From NCBI RefSeq assembly GCF_004770045.1, contig NZ_RQFO01000017.1, forward strand, positions 496,001-560,000: a stretch of 64,000 bases of DNA, written 5' to 3'. Source of the stretch: Leptospira montravelensis. GTDB taxonomy: Bacteria; Spirochaetota; Leptospiria; Leptospirales; Leptospiraceae. Positions 9,795 through 19,190 of the stretch are shown in pieces (positions within the stretch are counted from its first letter, which is position 1; every line of letters starts with the position of its first letter). Both the position numbers and the translations under genes were made by a program. The notes under the pieces are model-generated. The model had not been told where the DNA came from. It did no database searches and was given only the letters and a program-made list of their open reading frames with translations.

Positions 9795-10112
9795 ATGAAA
9801 ATCAATCTTATCTTTATCTTTCTCTTCAGCTTTTTTCTAGTCACAAACTGTGCCATTGGACCAACTCACGGTTATATAGTAACATCAACCAAATTTCCTG
9901 GAACGTTTAATCCTGAAAATAATGTTAAGGCCACAAAAGAAGGTCGAGGCTGTCAGTTTACAGTTTTATATCTTTTTAGTTTCGGCGATGCAGGTGCAGG
10001 TTCAGTGGCAAATAAAAACGGAATTATCAAGATTGCTACAATCGACCATTCCACAATATCATTTTTAACGGGTGTATATCGGTCTTACTGCACTATCGTA
10101 TACGGAGAATAA
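9795..10112 (+). CDS. TRL-like family lipoprotein, copy 2
   Basis: 105 residues. The lipoprotein signal ends FFLVTNC. The mature protein has the family pattern GRGCQFTVLYLFSFGDAGAG, IIKIATIDHS and YRSYCTIVYGE. The Gly-Asp pair in FSFGDAG is closest to the usual TRL form (GD-S). It is spaced 12 bases from copy 1 and 2 bases from copy 3, so the three are almost certainly co-transcribed. Divergence between the copies is high outside the motifs, which argues for old duplications. Confidence 0.8.
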   Translation: MKINLIFIFLFSFFLVTNCAIGPTHGYIVTSTKFPGTFNPENNVKATKEGRGCQFTVLYLFSFGDAGAGSVANKNGIIKIATIDHSTISFLTGVYRSYCTIVYGE

Positions 10113-10114
10113 TC

Positions 10115-10450
10115 ATGAAATCTATATACCTTACTATTTTAAGTTTATTAATATTATCCAACTGTGTAACAACTCCACTACCGGGTTATTATTTCACGTA
10201 CACTACGCAACATATAAACGGTGACGCAACAGGAAACATGATAACCTCTGCTAAACTAGAGAAAAATGGAAAGTCATGCAGTTTCTCGGGATTTATTGTC
10301 AATTTTTTCTTTTATGGCCCAGGAAACTCCATTGAAGAAGCATCCCAACATGCAAATATCCAAAAGATAGCTGTTATCGATAGGGAATCTCTGACCATTC
10401 TACCATTCGGTATTTTTTATCGCGAATGTGTGATTGTATGGGGAGAATAA
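10115..10450 (+). CDS. TRL-like family lipoprotein, copy 3
   Basis: 111 residues. The lipoprotein signal ends LLILSNC. The TRL pattern is GKSCSFSGFIVNFFFYGPGNSIEEA, IQKIAVIDRE and YRECVIVWGE. This copy is the most diverged: the loop before GNSIEEA is longer and strongly aromatic. The downstream outer-membrane protein starts three bases after the stop, pointing to one envelope-directed operon. Confidence 0.77.
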   Translation: MKSIYLTILSLLILSNCVTTPLPGYYFTYTTQHINGDATGNMITSAKLEKNGKSCSFSGFIVNFFFYGPGNSIEEASQHANIQKIAVIDRESLTILPFGIFYRECVIVWGE

Positions 10451-10453
10451 ATC

Positions 10454-11443
10454 GTGTCGCATAAGATACTAACTACTGTTCTGTGGATTTCCTGTTTGTA
10501 TTCTAGCAGTATTTTTTCTAAGGACTTTGATTCAACACATGAATTACCAAAAGTAAGGGAACCAGACAAACATAGAGTATACCTTCGGCGCAATGAGGGT
10601 TATGGCGGAATCAACTTTCCGGTTATGGATTACTTACGTTATGAAAGTTTTAATTCACTATTAGTAAATGGTTATGATGCTAATTCGGCGGTTAGGGCGT
10701 TTTCAAAAACCAATGGTTATAACGCCGTTTCCATTCAACACGAACTAGAATATCGTTATATGGATAAGTTTCGAGTCTTTTACGAAAGCCGATCATTAGT
10801 AAATTTAAAATCAAGTAAAAATGATCAAAGGTCTCTGCAATTCAAAGAGGACTATGTTAGTTTAGGGGCAGCCTATTTTCATCCTTTATCTCCAAATTTT
10901 AATATTGGAGTTAGTTTGAGACAGGTGGATATTGAACAAACTACAAAAAATAACTATGTGTTATTCGATCTTTTCCCGCCACTAATAGGACCTAGAAATA
11001 GAGAATTCAGTATGAATGTGAGAGGTACTGTGCCTGGAATTCATATTGAAATCAAACCATTACGTTGGTTTGAAATCCATATAGGTAAACAATTTTATAA
11101 TCTCTCAGGAAATGACACTAGATCAAGAGTTGATATCATTTTAGTAAGTGATAGAAATGAAAGTTTATTGTTTGGCTACTATGATTTATCAAAAGGCCTT
11201 GTCAGTTATACGGGAGAAAAAACTACCTTAGACTTTGTATTTCGATTTTCTTCTTGGTTTGCAACAAAATGGGGTTATACAATTGAAAGATATGACGTAA
11301 AATACAAAAAATATCTTCTTTTTTTAGATGGAGATCTTCAATCTACATTACTGTATTCTACTTTAGAAGGTTCCCAAAAACAAAGGATGGACTTCGGTTC
11401 AATCAATTTAACTTTTGAATTTTCCAAAAGTTTTGGCGAGTAA
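10454..11443 (+). CDS. Putative outer-membrane beta-barrel protein of unknown function
   Basis: 329 residues with an N-terminal Sec signal (TTVLWISCLYSSSIFS, then KDFD). The remainder alternates polar and hydrophobic residues with frequent aromatic girdle positions, for example IQHELEYRYMDKFRVFYESRS, GAAYFHPLSPNFNIGVSLRQV and INLTFEFSKSF, as in outer-membrane barrels. The start GTG at 10454 follows the TRL-like copy 3 stop directly. I do not recognise a named family. The operon context suggests it works with the three lipoproteins at the outer membrane. A terminator hairpin follows at 11450-11483. Confidence 0.65.
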   Translation: MSHKILTTVLWISCLYSSSIFSKDFDSTHELPKVREPDKHRVYLRRNEGYGGINFPVMDYLRYESFNSLLVNGYDANSAVRAFSKTNGYNAVSIQHELEYRYMDKFRVFYESRSLVNLKSSKNDQRSLQFKEDYVSLGAAYFHPLSPNFNIGVSLRQVDIEQTTKNNYVLFDLFPPLIGPRNREFSMNVRGTVPGIHIEIKPLRWFEIHIGKQFYNLSGNDTRSRVDIILVSDRNESLLFGYYDLSKGLVSYTGEKTTLDFVFRFSSWFATKWGYTIERYDVKYKKYLLFLDGDLQSTLLYSTLEGSQKQRMDFGSINLTFEFSKSFGE

Positions 11444-11449
11444 TTAAAA

Positions 11450-11483
11450 AAACCTAACAGAGGTGTATTTCTCTGTTAGGTTT
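11450..11483. terminator. Bidirectional intrinsic terminator between TRL operon and creD
   Basis: AAACCTAACAGAG and CTCTGTTAGGTTT form a perfect 13-bp stem around an 8-base loop. On the minus strand the stem is followed by a run of T (complement of the A run at 11445-11450), so it is strong for creD. On the plus strand the T run is shorter. Confidence 0.85.
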
Positions 11484-11535
11484 ACTGATTTAAACAAATT
11501 ATCCAATATTGATAATTGTTTTCATTTATATTTCC

Positions 11536-12864
11536 TTAGACTTCTTTTTTCAAACCGAACTGATACCAATCAACCTTACGAGTAAAATGCATCACAGCTG
11601 CAAGAATAGAAAAAAGTGCTAATGATCCCAAAAGTAACGCTTGTTCTTCGGATGCTAAAATTACATATAAAAACGAATACAAACCCAAATAATAGGAAGC
11701 CGTAATAATTCCCTTTTTCTTATTTTTTAACACACTGATTGCGTAATACCCAATGAGTCCAGTCACTGCGGCACTTGATACAATGTATGCTAATAAAAAA
11801 CCAAAATGTTCAGAAAAAGATAAATTCAGAATGTAAAACAAAACCATAGCCGAACCAATCAAAATGTATTGGATTGGATGTAACAAAACTCCACCAAACA
11901 CTTCCATTAGGAAAAATAATGCAAAACTTGTAACAATCAAAAGTAATCCGTATTTTACAGACCTTTCCATCTTTAAATAATGATCCACAGGAATCACAAG
12001 ACTCACTCCAAAACCTGAATTCAAAATTGTATTTAAAATGGAATCATCCAGTGAATGGATCACTTGCGGATAGGATCTGCCAAAATAAGAAGATTCCCAT
12101 ACAGCAGAAAACCCATCTTCTTGTATGGTTCGATCTTTTGGTAAAAGATTTCCATTAAAGGATGGATCTTTCCAATCAGAACTCATATATAATTTAGATT
12201 TTTTTCCAATGGGAATCACTGAAAAAGATTCGGATCCTTTCACTTCTAGTTGGATTTCAAATGGAAGAGAGTTTCCAGAATCTGTCATGATAATAGGAAC
12301 ATTGAGACCAGATGGTAAATGAGAAGATTTAGTTCCAGGCAAAAATTTCTTTTCTTTTCCAGACATGGACAGTTTCATTTCTCCACCAAGTCCCTTCAAA
12401 TCAGAAACAGAGAGTATCAATCTTGAATCATCCCAATAGATATATGTTGTATCATTTGGAAAATCAGTAGAAGAAATCGGTGAAAATTTTCCAACAATCT
12501 TCACCTTACTAGTGTATAATGGAATTTCATAGATACTTCTTTTCCGAAGTTCTGTTCTCATATCCACAACAGATTCCAATTCATCAGGTAAAAAATAAGC
12601 GTAATCGGTAATATAATCCCATTTATCTTTTTCTTTTGTGGAACCTGATTTTGGAATCCTTACGTTATAAGGTACCATTAAAATAGGACCAACAATTGTT
12701 TGATTTGTTCCCCATTTTTCTCCAACTTCAATTGCAGCTTCATTTCTAGCCGAATTTCTTTCCTCAATTAGAGAACCTATCATTGCCAATGGAATGATAA
12801 ATAATAAAACCATACCACCAAGGATGGCCAGCATAAGGTTGACAGATGTTTGTAGTTTACTCAT
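11536..12864 (-). CDS. creD: CreD-family inner-membrane protein
   Basis: 442 residues. One N-terminal helix (LMLAILGGMVLLFIIPLAMIGSLIEER) is followed by a large periplasmic region (about 35-290), then several C-terminal helices from about 300 to 430. The opening IGSLIEERNSARNEAAIEVGEKWGTNQTIVGPIL is the CreD signature. In E. coli creD is the main output of the CreBC two-component system and affects envelope integrity and beta-lactam tolerance. Here it lies directly downstream of creC and creB in the same orientation and ends in a strong terminator. Confidence 0.92.
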   Translation of the reverse strand: MSKLQTSVNLMLAILGGMVLLFIIPLAMIGSLIEERNSARNEAAIEVGEKWGTNQTIVGPILMVPYNVRIPKSGSTKEKDKWDYITDYAYFLPDELESVVDMRTELRKRSIYEIPLYTSKVKIVGKFSPISSTDFPNDTTYIYWDDSRLILSVSDLKGLGGEMKLSMSGKEKKFLPGTKSSHLPSGLNVPIIMTDSGNSLPFEIQLEVKGSESFSVIPIGKKSKLYMSSDWKDPSFNGNLLPKDRTIQEDGFSAVWESSYFGRSYPQVIHSLDDSILNTILNSGFGVSLVIPVDHYLKMERSVKYGLLLIVTSFALFFLMEVFGGVLLHPIQYILIGSAMVLFYILNLSFSEHFGFLLAYIVSSAAVTGLIGYYAISVLKNKKKGIITASYYLGLYSFLYVILASEEQALLLGSLALFSILAAVMHFTRKVDWYQFGLKKEV

Positions 12865-12938
12865 AAAAATCTCCTATCCTTATGATAGAATCTTTACGTG
12901 AGTCTTTTATGTTCTAAATGTGAGGATTCTGTGAGGAT

Positions 12939-14386
12939 TTAAGTTTTTGGAAAACTTATCGATACAGATACTCCACGAGGTTCACGATTTTTGATTTCCA
13001 ATCTACCACCATGTAAATCCACAATTTGACTTACAATACTTAGACCCAAACCAGAACTTTTACGATTGTTAGTTGGTCTTGGCAATGAATAAAATTTTTC
13101 GGTAACTCTCTCCAAAGCATAGTCAGGAATCCTTTGACCTTCGTCCAAAACAGAAAACCTAATGAAACCTTCCATTTCTTCCTGGATATCGATATTAATG
13201 ACATCGTTTTTATTGGCAAAATCGATGGAGTTTCTGATTAAGTTTTCGATAGCCAAATATAAATAATTACGATTTCCTTTTAGCTCCCACTTACTATTTT
13301 CACATTTTACAAAAATCTTTACAGCCTTCCATTCCATTTCTGATTTGAAATTTATTAAAACTTCCTGAACCAAATCATACAATAGAACATTATCATCCAA
13401 AGAGATAGATTTTTTACCTTCTAATGAAGAAAGTTCTAACATTTGTTCAATGAGATTTTGTATTCGTTTAGCTTCCTCGTGAATATTTTTGGTAAGTCTG
13501 ATAGATTCGTTTGGATGAGATTGTAAAAGTTCTACAGAAGCTAATATGGAGGAAAGAGGACTTTTGATTTCATGTGTTAAGGTTTGTACATACGATTCTA
13601 TATATTTTTTTCCTTCAATTTCTTCTACAAGTAAATCCACTTCTTTACCTAATTCATTTAACTCACGAATCCCAATTTTGGGAAATACTACCTTCTCTTT
13701 TTTCCGAAGAGACGAAACATATTGAGAAAGACTTAAAATGGGACGAAAAAATAAATACGCTAACAAACTAAATAAAATAGCAATCGCAGAGGCCACAAGA
13801 AGTGAAATACGCCAAAACTTTCTTTTTGCTTCCTCAATGAAAGGAATCACACCTGTTTTGGGTTTAATTACAGTAAGCACTCCAACGATTTGATTATTGA
13901 ATCGAATGGGTGAAGCTACAAATAATGCTCCCTCTCCTTCCTTATCCAGAAGTTTACTGGATCTTGCTCCATACTTTCCTTGTAGAGTCAAATAAACATC
14001 ATTAAACTTTGAATAGTCGAGACCTTTGCGGTAAACTTCCGAATCATAAATGACAATTCCTTTTTCATCCGTAATATAAACTTGAATATCAGTATTCGTT
14101 TTTAGAAGGGAATATATTTTTGCATTAAAAGATCGTCTGTTAGTATTTTCAAAAACTGGAGAAAATAGGGAGTCTAACGTTGTTTGGAACTTTGTAAACG
14201 CTCGTGGATTATGTTTCAATTGTTCTTCTACAATTGCAGACAAAATATGAGCTGTATCGTTTAAAGATTCCTCGACAGTTTCCATATAACGAGGCCGTAT
14301 TGAATCTTCTGTTTTATCGATTAAATAATAAAAACCAATGCTTAAGATAAAAAAAAACTAATGATGATTCGAATCCAAAGGTTCAT
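12939..14386 (-). CDS. creC: CreC-type sensor histidine kinase, frameshifted near its N-terminus
   Basis: The long open frame (from ATG 14285) has a periplasmic sensor part, a second membrane helix (ISLLVASAIAILFSLLAYLFF), phosphoacceptor LTHEIKSPLSS and the ATPase G box SSGLGLSIVSQIV. It lacks the first membrane helix. That helix is present upstream in another frame: ATG at 14386 overlaps the creB stop as ATGA and reads MNLWIRIIISFF. It runs into TAA after a run of nine T (A9 at 14349-14357). One extra T would join it as FFFILSIGFYYLIDKTEDSI to the main frame. So the gene is either phase-variable, inactivated or affected by a sequencing error. Confidence 0.85.
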
Positions 14387-15051
14387 ATCTTTTCCTTTAA
14401 TCCATAACCTTGTCCCCTTCTTGTTTCAATGGGATCGAAGTCTGGTTCCAATTCTTTAAATCTAGCGCGGATGTTTTTAATTACTGTATCCACTGCGCGG
14501 TCGAAACTATCTTCCGGTTCTGTCCAAACATTGTCCATAATTTCTTCTCTTGTAAAAATTCGACCTGGCCATTTAAAAAACAATTCCAACGTTTTGTATT
14601 CGTAAGGAGATAGGTTTAATGATTTTCCATTCAAATAAACTAACTTTTTATCCAATGAAATTTTAAATTTTGAATTTTCTATAAGCTGAGTAGGCAATGT
14701 TCTTCGCAATATAGCCCGTATCCTTGCCAAAAGTTCTCTGGGACTAAAAGGTTTGACAATATAATCGTCAGCTCCAATTTCCAAACCCAATACTTTATCT
14801 ATCTCAGTATTTCTTGCAGTAAGAAATATAACAGGCGTTTGAAAGGATTTCCGAATTTCTTTTAATACTTCAAATCCATTTTGGTCAGGTAATCCAATAT
14901 CTAGAATAATCAAAGATATATCATTGGAGAGGAGTAACAAACCTTGTTTCCCCGTGGATGCTAAAAATACAAAAAATCCTTCTGACTCCAAGGTGATTTG
15001 AATGGTTTCCTGAATTCCCGGTTCATCCTCAATCAGAAGTATTTTTGTCAT
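14383..15051 (-). CDS. creB: CreB-type response regulator, OmpR family
   Basis: 222 residues. The receiver domain (1-120) has the acidic pocket LLIEDE, phosphoacceptor Asp51 (LIILDIGLP), the switch Thr in FLTA and Lys in VKPFSP. The winged-helix DNA-binding domain (about 128-220) carries LSPYEYKTLELF and the recognition region FDRAVDTVIKNIRARF. Its stop overlaps the creC start by four bases. It likely activates creD and other Cre targets. Confidence 0.9.
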   Translation of the reverse strand: MTKILLIEDEPGIQETIQITLESEGFFVFLASTGKQGLLLLSNDISLIILDIGLPDQNGFEVLKEIRKSFQTPVIFLTARNTEIDKVLGLEIGADDYIVKPFSPRELLARIRAILRRTLPTQLIENSKFKISLDKKLVYLNGKSLNLSPYEYKTLELFFKWPGRIFTREEIMDNVWTEPEDSFDRAVDTVIKNIRARFKELEPDFDPIETRRGQGYGLKEKI

Positions 15052-15061
15052 TTTTTAAAAT

Positions 15062-16918
15062 CTATTTTCCTTCCGCCCAAGACTCTTCTCTAGGGTCAGC
15101 AACACCGATTAGCCTTTTATCTTCATTTAACACAGCACATACGGCACCAAAATCATTATCTAAATGACCTTTTTTATAAACCTTATATCCTTTTGCTTTC
15201 AGAGAATCCGATACTGAATTATAAAGAGACTCTTCTAATTCAATTCCACCTGGTCGGTATGTATGGGGTGAAAAACTATCAGGCCAGTTCACCGAACGAA
15301 ATCTAGGTGCCTCCACTGCTTTTTGTGGATCCATTCCAAAAACAATGACATTCAAAAAAAATTGGATCATCGCCTGGCTTTGTACATCTCCCCCGGGAGT
15401 TCCAAAACTCATCCATAACTTTCCTTTTTTTAAAACCATACCAGGATTCGGAGTGATTCGTGGTCGTTTCCCAGGTGCAAGAGAAGATGGATGGTTTGGA
15501 TCCAATCGAAACTGAGTCATCCGTATACCCAATGTTAATCCCGTTCCTGGAACCATAGGTGATTGTGGAAAATCACTTGGAGTGAGAGATACTGCATTTC
15601 CTGCTGGATCAATGATACTCAAATAAGTTGTATCTTTTCCATACTTAATTTCACTCACAGTTTGGTCTTTGGTTTCATTTGGTTGTAGATTCGAAGACGT
15701 TGTTTTTTTGGAATCAAACATCCAAGGATTACCAAAAGGAGGAGTCATTCCAAAGGCATCCTTTTGAATTAACATTCTTCTGACACTAGCATACTTTTTC
15801 GAAAGTAATCCTTCCAAAGGAACATCTAAAAATTTAGGGTCGCCAAAGTATTTTTCTCTATCGGATATAACGAGTTCAATCGCCTGCGATACAGTGTGAA
15901 TGTATTCTGGCGAGTTGTGACCCATCGCTTTCAAGTTAATACCATCTAGCAGCTGTAAAACCATTGGAACTACAGGCCCTTGTGTCCATGTTTGGTTGGA
16001 TAAAATTTTATATTCCCCAAATTCCCCGGTAACTGGTTTCTCCCAACCACCAGTGTAAGATGCTAAATCTTCCTTTGTAAAAAGTCCATTTTTTTCTGAA
16101 TGTAATTTTACGATAGCATCAGACACAGGACCTTTGTAGAAATAATCTCTTACAGATTCTAATGCTTGTTTTCTCGATTTTCCTTTTTTGAGAGATTCAA
16201 CTTCTTCATTAGCCATAGAACGCCAAGTTTTTGCAAGATCTGATCGTTTGGTTAGTTCTCCTTCGCGAATTCCATACCACCATTTTTTTTCCAAATACAC
16301 TTCGGAATTATAAGGCATGATGATTGTAAATCCCAATCGTTTGTATAAAGGTAAGTCTAAGTTTTTCACCAAGATCCGATTTGCAGGAAAACCTTCTTCT
16401 GCAACCGCAATAGCCGGTTGCACTAATTCAGAAAAAGATTTTGTTCCATGATCTTGTAACAGTCGTACGATGACATCTGGCGAGGCTGGCAATAATTGAC
16501 TTAATATAGAATTTTTAGGCATCACATCATAACCGTTTTCTTTAAACCATTCGATGGTTGCTTTTTTTGGTGCCGTTCCAGCACCTATATAACTTTTTAC
16601 TTGTCCTGTTTTTTGATCATAAACTAAAGTGGGAGCAACCGATGGAAAACTGGCTGCTTCGCCATTAGTGACATTTAACACAAGCAATGCGGCCACTGCT
16701 GCATCAACTGCATTTCCTCCACTTTCTAAAACCTTGATTGCGACCTTCGTTGCCAGTGGATTCCCTGTCGCTACCATATACTTTTTTCCAAGAGCAACTT
16801 CACGCAAACTACCTTGCGGATCTACATAAGAGGGAACGAGTGGTCTACGACTTCCTAAACATTGAAACAAAAAAAGAAACGTAAAAAAAGTGCATAAAAA
16901 CTTAAAGAAATTGGCCAT
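15062..16918 (-). CDS. Gamma-glutamyltranspeptidase-like lipoprotein
   Basis: 618 residues with a lipoprotein-like signal (FFTFLFLFQC, Cys20). The fold is that of the Ntn-hydrolase GGT family, made as a precursor that cuts itself before a catalytic Thr. The family start KYMVATGNPLATKVAIKVLESGGNAVDAAVA is present. The likely autocleavage/catalytic residue is Thr430 (KDTTYLSIIDPAGNAVSLT), aligned with the TTH(Y/F)SVVD motif of E. coli GGT, although His is replaced by Tyr. The glycine-rich pocket reads PGTGLTLGIRM and GTPGGD. Substrate specificity cannot be set: some relatives act on glutathione, others on acylated amides. It lies 10 bases upstream of creB and could be transcribed with it. Confidence 0.85.
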   Translation of the reverse strand: MANFFKFLCTFFTFLFLFQCLGSRRPLVPSYVDPQGSLREVALGKKYMVATGNPLATKVAIKVLESGGNAVDAAVAALLVLNVTNGEAASFPSVAPTLVYDQKTGQVKSYIGAGTAPKKATIEWFKENGYDVMPKNSILSQLLPASPDVIVRLLQDHGTKSFSELVQPAIAVAEEGFPANRILVKNLDLPLYKRLGFTIIMPYNSEVYLEKKWWYGIREGELTKRSDLAKTWRSMANEEVESLKKGKSRKQALESVRDYFYKGPVSDAIVKLHSEKNGLFTKEDLASYTGGWEKPVTGEFGEYKILSNQTWTQGPVVPMVLQLLDGINLKAMGHNSPEYIHTVSQAIELVISDREKYFGDPKFLDVPLEGLLSKKYASVRRMLIQKDAFGMTPPFGNPWMFDSKKTTSSNLQPNETKDQTVSEIKYGKDTTYLSIIDPAGNAVSLTPSDFPQSPMVPGTGLTLGIRMTQFRLDPNHPSSLAPGKRPRITPNPGMVLKKGKLWMSFGTPGGDVQSQAMIQFFLNVIVFGMDPQKAVEAPRFRSVNWPDSFSPHTYRPGGIELEESLYNSVSDSLKAKGYKVYKKGHLDNDFGAVCAVLNEDKRLIGVADPREESWAEGK

Positions 16919-17166
16919 AGAACCCTCAAAACAACGATTTGATAAAAACTATGTAAAATTTTAATTCTATGTCGAACCATTTTTTACAACTAAAACCAGT
17001 TGGTAATCACTTTAATAATATTGATGTTTAATATTGCGTAGGAGAAAACAACTCTTCTGTTTTCCTTTTCCGTCCGATTGAGAGTCCAGTGGCTTCAGCT
17101 ACAATTCCAAACTTCTGTCAAAAATCTTTTTTAAAACCTAGTTACTACTAATTAAGTCCAAAAAGT

Positions 17167-17625
17167 ATGAATCATGAAATTTATACTAATTGGGAAAAAG
17201 ATACTGCGTTAATTACAACTCGTATCTCTGGTGCAGTGACAGAAACAGAAGTATCCAAGTGGAAAGAAAGTTTAGAAAAAACTTTTGCAGAAATTCCGAA
17301 CGGAACAAAATTTAAAATCTTTGTGAATTTCTACGGATTAAATCCTGCAACTGTGTCTGCACACAAATCATATAGAGATATTATCCCTTTACTTTTAAGT
17401 AAATACAATTGGCGCATTGGTTACTTAGATTTATTTGAAGAAGCTAAAAACTTAAAACTAACATCTGAAAACGGAACCGAATGTATCGCTGCCGTTCATT
17501 GTCATCATGATAGTTACAAAATTAATGAATATGAAAGTAGATTTGGCAAGGAAACAGAACATTTTTTTGATGACCCAGAAAAATCAGAATCTTGGATCAG
17601 AAGTTACCAAACCAATTCACAATAG
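17167..17625 (+). CDS. Hypothetical protein, possibly STAS/SpoIIAA-like
   Basis: 152 residues, no signal peptide. The opening (IYTNWEKDTALITTRISGAVTETEVSKWKESLE) and FKIFVNFYGLNPATVSAH give an alternating beta-alpha pattern similar to SpoIIAA/STAS-like domains, but no motif settles this. The C-terminal third is acidic with Cys-Ile-Ala-Ala-Val-His-Cys-His-His. It stands alone between a divergent GGT-like gene and a small secreted protein, and a terminator hairpin follows at 17635. Confidence 0.6.
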   Translation: MNHEIYTNWEKDTALITTRISGAVTETEVSKWKESLEKTFAEIPNGTKFKIFVNFYGLNPATVSAHKSYRDIIPLLLSKYNWRIGYLDLFEEAKNLKLTSENGTECIAAVHCHHDSYKINEYESRFGKETEHFFDDPEKSESWIRSYQTNSQ

Positions 17626-17634
17626 GAAACGTTT

Positions 17635-17675
17635 GCTTACTATGAAAATTAATAGTAAGCTATTTTCTTTTTTCA
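17635..17675 (+). terminator. Intrinsic terminator
   Basis: GCTTACTAT (17635-17643) and ATAGTAAGC (17652-17660) form a 9-bp stem with an 8-base loop, followed by a T-rich tail. It ends the 17167 gene. Confidence 0.75.
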
Positions 17676-17749
17676 AAAAGAATCCTGTTCTTTAAATAAA
17701 CAATAGGAATACGAATTGACATTTCATTTTTAAAGGTACAATCGCTGGC

Positions 17750-18184
17750 ATGAAACCAAAAATATTTTTCACTCTGGCCCTGTTTTTATTTTTCCACTTT
17801 GGGATCTTTGCAAACCCCGAAACCAAAGCAAACGAACTTTGTGATTGCTTAAAAAAAGGCAAAACAACTGAGAATGCAGCAGATAAAAAATCATGTTTAT
17901 CATTAAGAGAAAAACATGTTTCGGATTTAAAAAAAGGATCTAAGTCATACGAATCCTATCTTTTGTCTGTTCAAAAATGCGAACAATCATTAGTCGGAAC
18001 TCCCGAAACAAATACCAATCTAAATACAAAAGAAAAAATTTCTGCAGTATGTGATTGTTTTCAAAAAGCAGGTAAACAAAACAGAATGGGATGTTTTAAA
18101 CTCCAAAGTGATTATGGAAAAACCATCACAGACCCAGAAGAAAAAAAGGAATTTAATCTATCTTCTGGAAGTTGTGACCAGTAA
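17750..18184 (+). CDS. Small secreted cysteine-rich hypothetical protein
   Basis: 144 residues with a Sec signal (FFTLALFLFFHFGIFANPE). The mature part contains two copies of a CDC motif unit: ELCDCLKKGK...SCLSLREKH...QKCEQ and AVCDCFQKAGK...GCFKLQSDY...GSCDQ. This gives eight cysteines arranged four and four, probably as periplasmic disulfides. Similar Cys-Asp-Cys helical repeats occur in small uncharacterised spirochaete and Bacteroidota proteins. Function unknown. Confidence 0.65.
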   Translation: MKPKIFFTLALFLFFHFGIFANPETKANELCDCLKKGKTTENAADKKSCLSLREKHVSDLKKGSKSYESYLLSVQKCEQSLVGTPETNTNLNTKEKISAVCDCFQKAGKQNRMGCFKLQSDYGKTITDPEEKKEFNLSSGSCDQ

Positions 18185-18227
18185 AATCAAGATAAGGAAA
18201 GGACTCTCCTCTTTAAAAGAATTAGTC

Positions 18228-18254
18228 CCTTCCTTTCCTTCCTTTCCTTCCTTT
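18228..18254. repeat. Tandem repeat, three copies of CCTTCCTTT
   Basis: Three exact 9-bp units give a pure pyrimidine stretch just before the stop of the minus-strand gene at 18262. It may vary in copy number by slippage. It lies outside coding sequence. Confidence 0.8.
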
Positions 18255-18261
18255 CTCTAGT

Positions 18262-19128
18262 TTATTTTTTAAAATAAACATAAATCTTTTTCAATGGAAA
18301 ATACAATACAACTGCAATTACCACAAAAGGAATCATCCAAATCAAATAGTAAGTTAGTTCTAAAAATAAATTCAAAATTCCTACGAAGGCATTTTTATAA
18401 GTTGGAATTTGAACTTTATCAGCAGGAATTGGTGTGGAAAAATTTACATTTAAGGTTGCCCATTTAACTCTGTCTTTTATTTTCCAAATTTCATGTTCCG
18501 AACTATCTAAATTATTTTCGCTCTCAGTGACTGCTTCTTCGATCACTTGCCAATTTTTGGAATTTGCCAAGGTTTGGTTGTTTGCATTCGATCGTCTCAC
18601 TAATCGAATTTTTTCTCGGTTTGATTTTATCTTTTGCCAAACCATTCCTTCTGTATGATCCACAGTTGATATATCTTCGTTAAGTAATACTCCATACGTA
18701 TCTAATTCCATCAATGCTTCGTATAATTTTTCAGATTTTATATGAATTCGTAAATTAATGTAAGGTGAGTCTGTATTCACAGCAGAACTATTTTCAACAT
18801 AACCATACTTGGAAATAAAACCAAGGATATCTTTTCTCGTTTTAATTAAGTCTTGCGTTTGATAACTCAATTGAATTTGGTATTCGAGCAATCGCTCTGT
18901 ACTATTTAAAATGGGCACAAATACTTCGCCAAGTTGATTTTCGACTGATGGCTGTTCGATGGTGTCTTCCAGACGAGAACCAGAAGTCGACACTTTTTTT
19001 TCCATAGGCATGTCCAACGAACGCATTTCCGCTTCGACCGGTGCCGTAGATTCACTGTTTGATTCTTTGCCACATTGTAAAAGGAAGGCAAAAAGAATGA
19101 AGACCATCAATATATAAATTTTTTTCAC
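18262..19128 (-). CDS. DUF4349 domain lipoprotein
   Basis: 288 residues. The lipoprotein signal ends FAFLLQC (Cys19). After an unstructured acidic/polar stretch comes the DUF4349 core: YQIQLSYQTQDLIKTRKDILGFISKYGYVENSS, YINLRIHIKSEKLYEALMELDTYG and a coiled-coil stretch near 165-225. Close to the C-terminus is a membrane helix (LTYYLIWMIPFVVIAVVLYFPLKKIY). This is the usual layout of the family. The role of DUF4349 is not established; an envelope-stress or sensor role has been suggested by its form. Confidence 0.82.
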   Translation of the reverse strand: MKKIYILMVFILFAFLLQCGKESNSESTAPVEAEMRSLDMPMEKKVSTSGSRLEDTIEQPSVENQLGEVFVPILNSTERLLEYQIQLSYQTQDLIKTRKDILGFISKYGYVENSSAVNTDSPYINLRIHIKSEKLYEALMELDTYGVLLNEDISTVDHTEGMVWQKIKSNREKIRLVRRSNANNQTLANSKNWQVIEEAVTESENNLDSSEHEIWKIKDRVKWATLNVNFSTPIPADKVQIPTYKNAFVGILNLFLELTYYLIWMIPFVVIAVVLYFPLKKIYVYFKK

Positions 19129-19190
19129 AAAAGACCCTACTTGTTTCTATTTAGACATAACAATTCTCAGAGAAAAGTTTCTCAAGTTTT

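Noticed and set aside
18228..18254. Tandem units as a CRISPR array
   Set aside because: Units are 9 bp with no spacers; no cas genes are present.
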